NCBI GenBank assembly: GCA_016868585.1
Contig: VGGR01000004.1
Coordinates: 1-64,000 of the forward strand
Direction: 5' to 3'
Source of the DNA: Bacteroidota bacterium
GTDB taxonomy: Bacteria; Bacteroidota; Bacteroidia; Chitinophagales; Chitinophagaceae
Length of the DNA stretch: 64,000 nucleotides
Each line of letters opens with the position of its first letter. The stretch's first letter is position 1. The position numbers and the translations under genes were made by a program. Shown in pieces: positions 42,689-51,767 of the stretch. The notes under the pieces were generated by a model. That model saw nothing but the letters and a program-made list of their open reading frames with translations, did no database searches and was not told the origin of the DNA.

Positions 42689-43924
42689 TTAAGCAGAATG
42701 AGCCCGGCGCACCAACTCTTTTTGTATCAACCTTAACTCCTTTCCTGTTTGGCCTTTCACGGAGGTGTTTTCCTGTGCTCTCCTCATCAAATAAGGGACA
42801 ACATCTTCGATAGGGCCAAAAGGCAGGTATTTACTCACGCTACACCCTGCGGCAGCCAAATTAAAAGTGATATTATCACTCATGCCATAAAGTTGACTCC
42901 AGTGAATATGAGGATGATCAGGAGGCAATCCCTGCTCCTTCAATAAATTAAAAGCCAATAAACTACTTTCCTCATTATGTGAGGCCACTATCACCCCAAC
43001 CTGATTTAAGTTATCGATGCAAAAGCGTAAAGTTTGGTCATAAAGCAAATCAGTCGCTTCCTTGGTGGGATTGATGGGTGAAGCATAGCCCATCTCGGCT
43101 GCACGCTTTCGCTCTTTTTCCATATATGCACCCCTTACCAACTTAGCCCCAGTAATATATCCACGGCTAGTAGCCAACTCATGCATGGATTGTAAAAATG
43201 TTAATCGATCAGTGCGATACAATTGATAGGTATTATAAACAAAAGGAAATTTTTTATTACAGAGCTCCATCTGGATGGCACATAACGCATCAAGTGGTTC
43301 TTGGATCCAAGTTTCCTCAGCATCAAGCGTAACCGCTATTTTTTTGGTAGTAGCATGAAAGCAAATTTTTTCAATTCGAGAAAAAACGCGACCCCATTCA
43401 TTTAGTGTTGCAGGCGAGAGTTGATTTAAAGCTAACTCATACCTTGCTAATAATGGTTTGTCTATTGCAACCATCCTTTTATTTAACTCCTCCAACAACT
43501 CAAATCGTGCAAGTCCCGTTAACTTGATGCTAATGAAGGGAATATTTGGATGTGTGGCCGCAAAATCAATAACACGTAAAAATTGATCCCGTGCCTGATC
43601 ATAAAAGTGGTCTCCTTGTTTTCCTTCTACTGCATAGTCCAGAATAACTTTTACCTGAAAAGAATTCAATTTAGCAGCCACCGGAACTGTTTGCTCTAAA
43701 GTTTCCCCTCCAATGAATTGAGAAAATAGAGTAGAACGAATTAATCCATTTACAGGAAGCCCCATCCTGATGGCCCAAGAAACGAGACGGGTGCCCACCA
43801 GCACCAGCAAGGGATTTGACATGACCGTAAAAAGAAAACGTGCTTTTTTTAAAGCGGCATCCGATTTATAATTAAAGGCAAGTGCTGTATTGTCAAAAGA
43901 CGGAGGCAAGCTGGGGCTGGGCAT
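42689..43924 (-). CDS. Proline dehydrogenase (monofunctional)
   Basis: 411 residues. FAD-dependent oxidation of proline to pyrroline-5-carboxylate. A TIM-barrel core has ISIKLTGLARFE, VTLDAEETWIQ, YNTYQLYR, GAKLVRGAYMEKERKRA and VASHNEESS. No P5C dehydrogenase domain is attached. An upstream in-frame TTG at 43933 is possible; ATG 43924 is preferred, 25 nt after a TATTTTTG element. Confidence 0.93.
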   Translation of the reverse strand: MPSPSLPPSFDNTALAFNYKSDAALKKARFLFTVMSNPLLVLVGTRLVSWAIRMGLPVNGLIRSTLFSQFIGGETLEQTVPVAAKLNSFQVKVILDYAVEGKQGDHFYDQARDQFLRVIDFAATHPNIPFISIKLTGLARFELLEELNKRMVAIDKPLLARYELALNQLSPATLNEWGRVFSRIEKICFHATTKKIAVTLDAEETWIQEPLDALCAIQMELCNKKFPFVYNTYQLYRTDRLTFLQSMHELATSRGYITGAKLVRGAYMEKERKRAAEMGYASPINPTKEATDLLYDQTLRFCIDNLNQVGVIVASHNEESSLLAFNLLKEQGLPPDHPHIHWSQLYGMSDNITFNLAAAGCSVSKYLPFGPIEDVVPYLMRRAQENTSVKGQTGKELRLIQKELVRRAHSA

Positions 43925-43949
43925 GGGAAACAACTAAATAGTATACCTG

Positions 43950-43957
43950 CAAAAATA
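43950..43957 (-). promoter_or_regulatory. -7 promoter element of the proline dehydrogenase-thyA-folA run
   Basis: Minus-strand TATTTTTG, 25 nt before the start at 43924. Confidence 0.5.
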
Positions 43958-44028
43958 GTGGAACATGGGCAGACCAATATAGGACCTTTTATGCTAGCCG
44001 GATGAATGAACAGCTGCGGCTCCAGCAC

Positions 44029-44036
44029 TATCTTTG
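44029..44036 (+). promoter_or_regulatory. -7 promoter element of the thioesterase gene
   Basis: TATCTTTG. It lies within a possible longer frame starting at 44002 and 13 nt before ATG 44050, so it supports the shorter protein. Confidence 0.55.
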
Positions 44037-44049
44037 CAGAAACGCTAAT

Positions 44050-44577
44050 ATGCAACCCAAATCACCTACTGATAGCTTAATCACCATGACGGAGTTAGTT
44101 CTTCCGAACGACACCAACTTATTTGGCAATTTAATGGGCGGTCGATTGATGTACTGGATGGACATCGCTGCAGCACTGTCTGCTCAAAAGCATTGTAGTG
44201 TTCTTTGCGTAACCGTTTCAGTAGACAATATCTCTTTTGAAAATCCAATCAAGTTGGGAGATGCCGTTCATATTGAAGCCAAAGTAACCCGTGCTTTTAA
44301 CACCTCTATGGAAGTGCATTTGCGCGTTTGGGGCGAAGATCTTACGCAGCAATTTCGTTACAAGAGCAATGAGGCATATTATACATTTGTTGCTCTTGAT
44401 CCTAACCGCAAGCCCAAACCTGTTCCTTCTTTAGAACCAACCAATGAGGAGGAAAAAAGATTATTTGATGGTGCACTTCGCAGAAGACAACTTCGACTAA
44501 TTCTGGGAGGGAAAATGAAACCAGGTGAAGCTGCTGAATTAAAAGCGTTATTTGCTGACACTAAGGTGAGAAGCTAG
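44050..44577 (+). CDS. Acyl-CoA thioesterase (hotdog fold)
   Basis: 175 residues. Hydrolyses acyl-CoA. A single hotdog domain of the YciA/BACH type has LVLPNDTNLFGNLMGGRLM (family start), MDIAAALSAQKHC and SVDNISFENPIKLGDAVHIE. Substrate chain length is not predictable. The frame extends upstream to 44002, but that part contains the promoter element. It overlaps the convergent acyltransferase gene by 4 nt. Confidence 0.9.
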   Translation: MQPKSPTDSLITMTELVLPNDTNLFGNLMGGRLMYWMDIAAALSAQKHCSVLCVTVSVDNISFENPIKLGDAVHIEAKVTRAFNTSMEVHLRVWGEDLTQQFRYKSNEAYYTFVALDPNRKPKPVPSLEPTNEEEKRLFDGALRRRQLRLILGGKMKPGEAAELKALFADTKVRS

Positions 44578-45341
44578 TTCATATCCTCTGCTAAATGGTG
44601 TTTCCCTTTTAAAAAGTACATTTGACTTTGCTCGATGGCATCCATTATTTGATCCATGATCTGCTGAACGGGGGCCTCGTAATCAATGTTTAATGGTGCT
44701 TTGAATTGAACCGACAAGCGAGTATTAAGCTTTTTTAATTTAAGCCCCTTTTTGTTGAATGCACGCCAAAATCCGCTGATCACTACTGGAACTACAATGG
44801 GGCGAACTTCTTTAATAATTAAGGCAGTGCCTTTTCTCCCTGGGGCAAAAGGACGAGTGGTGCCCTGTGGAAATGTAATCACCCAATTCTTCTCCAGTGC
44901 TCTAATTATTTTTCGGGTATCCGATGGATCAAGCCCTTTGCGAATATCCTTCCCTTCCTTTCTCCAGGTTCTTTTTACGGTAATGCCCCCAGCCAAAAGA
45001 AACAGACGGGTAAGCCAATTTTCATTCATGGTCTCCACCGCAGCTATATAATTAACCCTTGTAAAGGGGTTAAGCAGGTAGTAAGGTAACCCTAACCGAT
45101 TTGTTTTACCCCATTTAATGGCACAGAAAATCTGAAAAAAGGTAATGACATCGGCAAAATAGGTTTGATGATTGCTTACAAATAGAACTCGCTCCTTTGG
45201 CAATCTCTTCACGTGCTCTGTACCGCTAATGAAAAGCCGATTGAATAATGCCAGACCAGGATAAGAGGCCACGCCTACAATCAGAAAAACGGCTTTTCTG
45301 ATCAAATTGGCACGAAAGATTCTGTGCACGATTGTATTCAT
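44574..45341 (-). CDS. 1-acyl-sn-glycerol-3-phosphate acyltransferase-like protein
   Basis: 255 residues of the LPLAT family. An N-terminal membrane segment (about 15-32) is followed by SNHQTYFAD and FPQGTTRPF. The catalytic block has five residues between His and Asp, not the usual four. The C-terminus is charged. A TATCTTTG element lies 21 nt upstream. Likely part of phospholipid or lipid A precursor acylation; the acceptor is uncertain. Confidence 0.83.
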   Translation of the reverse strand: MNTIVHRIFRANLIRKAVFLIVGVASYPGLALFNRLFISGTEHVKRLPKERVLFVSNHQTYFADVITFFQIFCAIKWGKTNRLGLPYYLLNPFTRVNYIAAVETMNENWLTRLFLLAGGITVKRTWRKEGKDIRKGLDPSDTRKIIRALEKNWVITFPQGTTRPFAPGRKGTALIIKEVRPIVVPVVISGFWRAFNKKGLKLKKLNTRLSVQFKAPLNIDYEAPVQQIMDQIMDAIEQSQMYFLKGKHHLAEDMN

Positions 45342-45362
45342 ACAATAGGCTTACAGGTACGG

Positions 45363-45370
45363 CAAAGATA
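45363..45370 (-). promoter_or_regulatory. -7 promoter element of the second acyltransferase gene
   Basis: Minus-strand TATCTTTG, 21 nt before the start at 45341 and downstream of the rpsA terminator. Confidence 0.55.
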
Positions 45371-45392
45371 ATAAGGACATTCGCAGGTACAT

Positions 45393-45420
45393 AAAAAAAG
45401 GCTACCTGTTCGGCAGCCTT
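45393..45420 (-). terminator. Terminator of rpsA
   Basis: On the minus strand, AAGGCTGCC and GGTAGCCTT form a stem with one mismatch, followed by a T-run. It lies 24 nt after the rpsA stop. Confidence 0.8.
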
Positions 45421-45444
45421 GTCCATGAACTTAGCAAATGGATG

Positions 45445-47328
45445 TTATTCAGCCCCACCTCCCATCTTCTTCTTCAGGTCAGCTAATACCCCCAAATCTC
45501 CCAAAGTGGCTTTTTCGACTTTGGTCTGGATATTCTTTACCGTCTTTTTTGTCATCTCAGCGTTGGCCTTTGCTGCTTTCTTCGCCGCTTCAGCTTCTCC
45601 TACTTTTCCTTGTTCCCAAATGCGTGTATGAGAAAGAACAATTCTTTTTTCGTTTCGATCAAACTCGATAACAATAAAAGTGGCCGTTTCATCAGCTCCG
45701 ATCGTTTTACCATCTTCCTTGGTCAAATGACGGTTAGGAGCAAAACCTTCCAATCCATAGGGCAGTTGAACAACAACACCTTTATCATCACGACGTGTAA
45801 CCAACCCTTCGTGTAAGCTTCCAATAACAAATGTGTCCTGAAGCGTGTTCCAGGGATCTTCCTCCAGTTGTTTATGTCCTAATTGCAACTTACGATTCCC
45901 GCGATCGATCCCTAAAATCATCACGTCAATATGCTTTCCGACTTTAGTGTATTCAGTTGGATGGTTGAAACGCTTTAACCAGCTCAGGTCGCTGATGTGA
46001 ATCATTCCTCCAATTCCAGGCGCCAATTCTACAAAAACTCCGTAGTTGGTTATGTTTTTTACTAAACCGGCATGACGACTTCCTGCTGGGAATTTAGCAT
46101 CAATTTCATTCCATGGATCTGCAGAAAGTTGCTTGACAGAAAGACTCATCTTGCGACTTTCCTTATCCAGGGTTACGATTTTTGTTTCGTGCTCATCGCC
46201 TAATTTGAAATATTCTTTTGCATTCACCGGCGTGTTAGCCCATGTAATCTCAGATACGTGCACAAGTCCTTCAACACCTGGTTGAATTTCCAAAAAAGCA
46301 CCATAATCCTCTATGTTAACTACCTTGCCTTTTACTACATTGCCTTCTACTATTCCATCTCCCAATACATCCCAAGGGTGTGGGGTAAGTTGCTTCAAGC
46401 CAAGACTGATTCTGCGTTTTTCATCGTCGAAGTCAAGTACCACCACATTGATCTTTTGGTCAAGTTTAAGGACCTCAGAAGGATGTGCGATGCGACCCCA
46501 TGAAATATCCGTGATATACAGTAATCCATCAAGACCACCTAAATCCATGAAGGCTCCAAAGTCTGTGATATTCTTAACCATTCCTTCCAACACCTGTCCT
46601 TTTTCCAACTTGCTCATGATCTGTGCACGCTGTGCTTCAATATCGCTTTCAATTAATGCCTTATGGGATACAACGGCGTTTTTAATGGTTTCGTTGATCT
46701 TAACAACTTTGAATTCCATTGTTTTACTAACAAATTGGTCGTAATCAGTTACAGGCTTCACATCAATTTGTGAGCCAGGCAGGAAGGTTTCCATGCCAAA
46801 CACATCTACGATCAATCCACCTTTTGTTTTTGAAGTAACGGTACCCGTGATGACTTCGCCAGTTTTGTGAACTTCCACAATACGTTCCCAAGCACGCGTG
46901 ATACGCGCCTGACGACGGCTTAAATTCAGATGACCATCGCGGTCTTCTTTTTCAACGATCATCACTTCCACTTCATCACCCACTTTAAGAGCAGGAATGT
47001 CACGGAATTCATTGAGAGATATCAATCCATCACTTTTAAAACCGATGTTTAATACAACATCTGTTTTAGTCATCCCCACTACCAGCCCTTTGATAAGTTC
47101 TCCGTCGTTCAATTGAACGAATGTGCTTTCATAAACTTTGTGATACTTTTCTTTTTCCGCATCAGCGTAAGAGGTAACATTACGCTTGTCAACGGTCCAG
47201 TCGAAATCATCATGTGCAGTAGGCACAAGCTCTACAGGTGCTTTTGTTGTCGCTGCAGCTGTGGCGGTATCCGCCCCACTCTCCTGTACATCAGCGTTTA
47301 ATTGTTTGGTTAAAAATTGGTGAAACAT
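45445..47328 (-). CDS. rpsA: 30S ribosomal protein S1
   Basis: 627 residues. Brings mRNA to the 30S subunit, which matters where Shine-Dalgarno sequences are weak. Six S1 repeats start near residues 72, 155, 240, 325, 410 and 500, several with the GxVxNIxDYGAFxxL core. An N-terminal acidic extension (about 1-60) and a Lys/Ala-rich tail frame them. It is monocistronic with its own promoter element and terminator. Confidence 0.97.
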   Translation of the reverse strand: MFHQFLTKQLNADVQESGADTATAAATTKAPVELVPTAHDDFDWTVDKRNVTSYADAEKEKYHKVYESTFVQLNDGELIKGLVVGMTKTDVVLNIGFKSDGLISLNEFRDIPALKVGDEVEVMIVEKEDRDGHLNLSRRQARITRAWERIVEVHKTGEVITGTVTSKTKGGLIVDVFGMETFLPGSQIDVKPVTDYDQFVSKTMEFKVVKINETIKNAVVSHKALIESDIEAQRAQIMSKLEKGQVLEGMVKNITDFGAFMDLGGLDGLLYITDISWGRIAHPSEVLKLDQKINVVVLDFDDEKRRISLGLKQLTPHPWDVLGDGIVEGNVVKGKVVNIEDYGAFLEIQPGVEGLVHVSEITWANTPVNAKEYFKLGDEHETKIVTLDKESRKMSLSVKQLSADPWNEIDAKFPAGSRHAGLVKNITNYGVFVELAPGIGGMIHISDLSWLKRFNHPTEYTKVGKHIDVMILGIDRGNRKLQLGHKQLEEDPWNTLQDTFVIGSLHEGLVTRRDDKGVVVQLPYGLEGFAPNRHLTKEDGKTIGADETATFIVIEFDRNEKRIVLSHTRIWEQGKVGEAEAAKKAAKANAEMTKKTVKNIQTKVEKATLGDLGVLADLKKKMGGGAE

Positions 47329-47360
47329 TCTAATGACCCAAGGGTTTTATTTCGGGGTGG

Positions 47361-47368
47361 CAAAGATA
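47361..47368 (-). promoter_or_regulatory. -7 promoter element of rpsA
   Basis: Minus-strand TATCTTTG, 32 nt before the start at 47328. Confidence 0.55.
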
Positions 47369-47403
47369 CAGGTATTATTGCTACTTTCACTAAAATTCAA
47401 AGC

Positions 47404-48375
47404 TTGGTTTACGAAGGACTTAAACTAGTTTCAAGATTGGCAATCAATCTTTTATGCAGAGAAATTCGTATAAATAACCCTGCCTTTCTTCACCTAAAAG
47501 GCCCAATTCTAATTGCAGCCAATCATCCAAACTCATTTCTTGATTCCATTCTAATCAATACGCTTTTTAAAGAGCCCGTTTGGGCATTAGCCAGAGGAGA
47601 TGCATTTAAAAAAAAGTGGCATGCTCAGCTACTTGGTTCTTTGCGCATCTTCCCGATTTACAGAACCAGCGAAGGCATCGAAAATTTACACGTGAACTAT
47701 CAAACTTTTGATACTTGCCTGTCCCTATTTAAGCAAAATCAAATCGTCACCATTTACAGTGAAGCGTTGTGTGTAAACGAATGGCGTTTGCGAAATCTAA
47801 AAAAAGGAACAGCCCGATTAGCTATTCAAGCCTGGGAAGCAGGTATTCCACTCACAGTTTTACCTGTGGGCCTTAACTATAGCTCCTTTAGGAGGATTGG
47901 CAAAAATGTTCATATAAATTTTGGAGAACTCATTACAGCAGAGCGAGTACCCATTACAAAAAATGATGGCGTCAGATATCAACATTTCAACACCTGTTTG
48001 CAAGAAGAATTTAAAAAACTAGTGTATGAAATTGCTCCAGAGGATAGGCAAAAGCTTACGGATCTTTTGGGAGTCCCGGTGAGTAATTTAGAAAAAAGAT
48101 TACTCTTTCCATTTGCACTACTAGGAAGGATGATTCACCGCCCGCTTCATTATCCCCTACAACAATTCACCCTGAAAAAATTTGGAAAAACAGCCTTTTA
48201 TGATGCTGTGCTGAGCGCCCTACTTTTGCTCTCCTACCCCCTATACTTATTGTTGATACTGATCACACTCTTGTTACTGGGCTTTTCGCTTTTATCAACA
48301 GGATTGATTATAACTGTATTTCCCCTATCGGCCTGGTGCCATGTTCGTACAAAAAAACAATTTGACTTTCAGTGA
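47404..48375 (+). CDS. Glycerol acyltransferase-like membrane protein (LPLAT family)
   Basis: 323 residues. The acyltransferase block AANHPNSFLD (HX5D) is followed by ALARGDAFKKK, a SLRIFPIYR block, TIYSEA (in the place of FPEG) and LPVGLNYSS. Two membrane helices near the C-terminus (about 270-310) anchor it. The start is uncertain: the frame is open to 47317, but that part overlaps the rpsA start and promoter on the other strand. No ATG is available; TTG 47404 is the first start beyond those elements. Acceptor unknown. Confidence 0.75.
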   Translation: MVYEGLKLVSRLAINLLCREIRINNPAFLHLKGPILIAANHPNSFLDSILINTLFKEPVWALARGDAFKKKWHAQLLGSLRIFPIYRTSEGIENLHVNYQTFDTCLSLFKQNQIVTIYSEALCVNEWRLRNLKKGTARLAIQAWEAGIPLTVLPVGLNYSSFRRIGKNVHINFGELITAERVPITKNDGVRYQHFNTCLQEEFKKLVYEIAPEDRQKLTDLLGVPVSNLEKRLLFPFALLGRMIHRPLHYPLQQFTLKKFGKTAFYDAVLSALLLLSYPLYLLLILITLLLLGFSLLSTGLIITVFPLSAWCHVRTKKQFDFQ

Positions 48376-49035
48376 AGGGGCGAATCAGCCATGGCCTTTG
48401 CAGCCAAGTAACCACTGCTCCAAGTGTGTTGAAAATTGAATCCTCCCGTACCACCGGTCGTTACAAATTCTTTTTTAAACGTTGTTTTGCCACTTACCAC
48501 AATCTACTGGTTGGTTAGGAGTTTTATCAATTTATTTTTTTGCTTGGCGGTTAAGCTGGCAAAGCGACAAGTTTCATTAATATCAGCCGCGGAAAGAAAA
48601 TAAATCCATAGTCGCTTAGGCAGTTGGAATAATCCACCTGTCGATAATTGTTTAGTGGGTGGCAGGTTGCGTTGTGAATCAAAATAGGCAGCGAGATTTG
48701 TACTATTCCATCCTTGACCCTCCAACCAATGAAGGTATATGGCAAATCGATACTTATTTTCCTGTCTGTAACCAACGTGCTCCCATGGGTTTCACAATAG
48801 AGTGGCTTGGCGCATTGAACGTAAACATTGAGGGGGCAGAAGAAATGAACGAATGCCCAGAAGGCTTTAACCAATGTAATGTGCTTTCATTCAATATTCC
48901 CCCAATAGCCACACAGCAATGATTTGCTTGGGTAAGCTCCCCCTTGTCAGCATGAATCAAAAAGAATTTACAGCAGTAAAAATCCCTGCCGCCCCTCCAC
49001 CCATTACGGCTATGTGGTATTGTGGTAAGTCCACC
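48369..49035 (-). pseudogene. Decayed HI0933/BaiN-type flavoprotein (aminoacetone-oxidase-like) gene
   Basis: Pieces of one family appear in order on the minus strand. They are an N-terminal FAD motif HIAVMGGGAAGIFTAVN (about 48972-49022), a middle PSMFTFNAPSH segment, then LPKRLW and ASLTAKQKNKLIKLL, and a C-terminal TGGFNFQHTWSSGYLAAKA (about 48390-48446). They lie in different frames and are broken by several stops, including a TAG after KLIKLLTNQ. The span of about 670 nt is little over half of an intact gene; one deletion removed the segment between EFVTTGG and TGGFNFQ. The tail overlaps the end of the convergent acyltransferase gene. Confidence 0.85.
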
Positions 49036-49044
49036 CATACTGTA

Positions 49045-49857
49045 TTAAAAAAACTGCACGGGTGCTGAGGGAAATAGATGCTGATTCAAACGCTCTGCTT
49101 CTTCAATTGGAAAATAATCAGATAAAATCTCTGCCTTGTCCTTTCGTACACAAACATCATGTTCAAAATGAACTGAAACTTTTGCATCTTTCGTGCGTAC
49201 AGTCCATCCATCCTTGTCTGTATAAACTTCTTTTTTCCCAAGATTAATCATTGGTTCAATCGCCAAAACCAGTCCTTCCTTTAGTTTAGGACCCGCACCT
49301 CTTTTCCCATAATTGGGTACCTGTGGATCTTCGTGCAAATTTTTCCCCAGCCCATGCCCTACTAATTCTCTTACCACCCCATACCCATGTTTTTTTTCCG
49401 TGTGCTCCTGGATCGCATAAGAGATATCTCCCACTCGGTTTCCGGCAATTGCTTTTTCTAGTCCTTTATACAATGATTCCTTAGTTACCCGAATAAGGTT
49501 TGCAATGGCGGCAGCAGGCTTTCCCAAACAAAATGTATAGGCATGATCTCCGTGCCACTCATTTAATATAACACCCACATCAATAGCAATTACATCCCCC
49601 TCCTTTAATGGTTGATCATTGGGAAATCCGTGAACCACCACATCATTAAGTGAAATACAGGAGCTATAGGGATAACCGTGATAATTCAGAAAGGAGGGAA
49701 TGGCTTGATGATCGCAAATAAACTGATGTATCCGCTTGTCCAATGTCATGGTAGTAATACTAGGCTGCAACTCACTCGCTACCATTGCCAGTGTTTTACT
49801 CACCAACAAGGCGCTTGCCCGCATCTGGCTGATTTCCTCTTCAGACTTTATTATCAT
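49045..49857 (-). CDS. map: Methionine aminopeptidase, type I
   Basis: 270 residues. Removes N-terminal Met from new proteins. The pita-bread fold landmarks are YPYSSCISLNDVVVHGFP, the metal ligands in DVGVILNEWHGDHAYTF, GHGLGKNLHEDPQVPNY, AIEPMI and HFEHDVCV. It follows secY, as in many spc operons, but a strong terminator lies between them. The gene downstream is a pseudogene and not infA. Confidence 0.96.
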   Translation of the reverse strand: MIIKSEEEISQMRASALLVSKTLAMVASELQPSITTMTLDKRIHQFICDHQAIPSFLNYHGYPYSSCISLNDVVVHGFPNDQPLKEGDVIAIDVGVILNEWHGDHAYTFCLGKPAAAIANLIRVTKESLYKGLEKAIAGNRVGDISYAIQEHTEKKHGYGVVRELVGHGLGKNLHEDPQVPNYGKRGAGPKLKEGLVLAIEPMINLGKKEVYTDKDGWTVRTKDAKVSVHFEHDVCVRKDKAEILSDYFPIEEAERLNQHLFPSAPVQFF

Positions 49858-49872
49858 ACAACAAATATCTAT

Positions 49873-49910
49873 GAAAAAATAAAAAACCCGGCCGAAGATT
49901 CAGCCGGGTT
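49873..49910 (-). terminator. Terminator after secY
   Basis: On the minus strand an 8-bp perfect stem AACCCGGC/GCCGGGTT with a 10-nt loop is followed by TTTTATTTTTT. It ends the S10-spc transcript, so map needs read-through or its own promoter. Confidence 0.88.
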
Positions 49911-49931
49911 GAAATATCACAAAACAAATTT

Positions 49932-51269
49932 TTACATCCCCACAGGAGCAGCCGTTTGGCGACCTTGTATTCTTCCACTTTTCATTAATCCATCGTATTG
50001 ACGCATGAGTAATTGCGTTTCAATTTGCTGCAAAGTATCCAGGATAACCCCAACCATGATCAACAGAGAAGTACCCCCAAAAAAAGTAGAAAACTGTTGC
50101 GTAACACCTAGCTTTTCGGCAATACCCGGCAAAATTCCAACTAAAGCAAGTAGCAGAGCCCCCGGCAAGGTGATCCTGTCCATAATAGTCCCGATATAAT
50201 CAGCCGTAGGCTGACCAGGCTTAACTCCAGGGATAAAGCCATTATTCTGTTTTAAATTATCTGCGATCTGCTTAGGATTGAAGATGAGCGCAGTGTATAA
50301 AAATGTAAACCCGATTACCACAACAGAATACAGCACCATATGCCAAATATTTGTTTGATCACTAATGGCTCGCAAAAAATCATTTGCCTGCGTATTGTAA
50401 TTGGCAAAAATCGTGGGAATAAAAATGATGGCTTGTGCAAAAATGATCGGCATTACTCCAGAGCTGTTCACCTTAAGTGGCAGGAACTGGCGTGCACCAC
50501 CAAACTGGCGATTGCCAACGATTTGTTTTGCATAGTTCACAGGCACTTTCCGAACCCCTTGCACCAGCAGAATACATCCCATGATTATGGCGATCAAGAT
50601 TGCCATCTCAATGATGAACAACAATATTTGTCCATTACGAACTGATTTGGCACTCAATTCCTGTAAAAACGATTGAGGAAGACGCGCTAATATACCAACC
50701 ATGATAATCAGCGAGGTTCCATTTCCCAAGCCTTTGTCCGTTATCTTTTCTCCCATCCACATTACAAACAATGTTCCTGAGGTCAATACTACGATAGTTG
50801 ACAGCCAGAAATAGGGAGCAAAGGCAGGGATGATCCCTCCACTTTGAGCAGTTAGCCCTTGTAAATAAGTAATATAGGCAGAAGCTTGGAGCAAGGTGAC
50901 TATTACGGTGAGATAACGTGTGTATTGATTGATCTTTTTACGCCCGCTCTCCCCTTCTTTTTGCATTTTCTGGAACTGGGGTACCAGTACAGTAAGCAAT
51001 TGTACAAAAATGGAAGCAGAGATATAGGGCATAATACCCAATGCAAAGATGGATGCTTGGTTAAAAGCACCACCGGAAAAGGCATCAATCAGGCCTAAGA
51101 TACCTGTACTGTTATCAGATTCAGCCAATTTAATTGGATCGGCTATACCAGGCAATGCAATGTATGCACCAATCCGGTAGATCGTAATCATCAAGAGCGT
51201 AAAAAGAATCTTATTACGAAGCTCTTCGATACTCCAAATGTTGCGAAGCGTTTGAAAAAATTTCTTCAC
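49932..51269 (-). CDS. secY: Preprotein translocase subunit SecY
   Basis: 445 residues with ten membrane helices. The core of the SecYEG channel in the inner membrane. YRIGAYIALPGI near the N-terminus and FIPGVKPGQPTADYI before the seventh/eighth helices are typical. It is the last gene of the ribosomal run, 28 bp after rplO. Confidence 0.97.
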   Translation of the reverse strand: MKKFFQTLRNIWSIEELRNKILFTLLMITIYRIGAYIALPGIADPIKLAESDNSTGILGLIDAFSGGAFNQASIFALGIMPYISASIFVQLLTVLVPQFQKMQKEGESGRKKINQYTRYLTVIVTLLQASAYITYLQGLTAQSGGIIPAFAPYFWLSTIVVLTSGTLFVMWMGEKITDKGLGNGTSLIIMVGILARLPQSFLQELSAKSVRNGQILLFIIEMAILIAIIMGCILLVQGVRKVPVNYAKQIVGNRQFGGARQFLPLKVNSSGVMPIIFAQAIIFIPTIFANYNTQANDFLRAISDQTNIWHMVLYSVVVIGFTFLYTALIFNPKQIADNLKQNNGFIPGVKPGQPTADYIGTIMDRITLPGALLLALVGILPGIAEKLGVTQQFSTFFGGTSLLIMVGVILDTLQQIETQLLMRQYDGLMKSGRIQGRQTAAPVGM

Positions 51270-51297
51270 GGTTTGATTGAGGTTTTAGTCAACTAAT

Positions 51298-51747
51298 TTA
51301 AGCAACGATCTCGACGGTACCACCAGCCGCTTCAATGGCATCTTTTGCCTTGGCACTTATGGCATTTACACGGAAGCTATACTTCCCTTTCACTGCACCA
51401 TTTCCGAGGACTTTCACACGATCAGTCTGACTAATCAGGCCGTTGATATATAAATTCTCAAGTGAGAACTCGGTAATATTGTATTTGACAGACAATTGCT
51501 CCAACTGTCCCAAGTTTAATACTTTGTAAGAAATCCGATGCGGATTTTTAAACCCACGCTTGGGAATACGTCGTTGGATGGGCATCTGGCCCCCCTCATG
51601 AGCCATTTTACTTTTAAAACCCGTACGGCTCTGGGCACCTTTTGTGCCTTTCGTAGATGTTCCTCCATGCCCGGAGCCTTCTCCACGCCCAATTCGTTTT
51701 GTTTTGTGTGTAGCGCCTTTAGCAGGCTTCAATTGATGCAGTTTCAT
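51298..51747 (-). CDS. rplO: 50S ribosomal protein L15
   Basis: 149 residues. Binds 23S rRNA late in 50S assembly. The Gly/Lys-rich N-terminus (GRGEGSGHGGTSTKGTKG) and NPHRISYKVLNLGQL core are typical. An 84-nt gap with two hairpins separates it from rpmD, unusually wide for this cluster. Confidence 0.96.
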   Translation of the reverse strand: MKLHQLKPAKGATHKTKRIGRGEGSGHGGTSTKGTKGAQSRTGFKSKMAHEGGQMPIQRRIPKRGFKNPHRISYKVLNLGQLEQLSVKYNITEFSLENLYINGLISQTDRVKVLGNGAVKGKYSFRVNAISAKAKDAIEAAGGTVEIVA

Positions 51748-51767
51748 AGCTTTTATTGTTTACTCAT

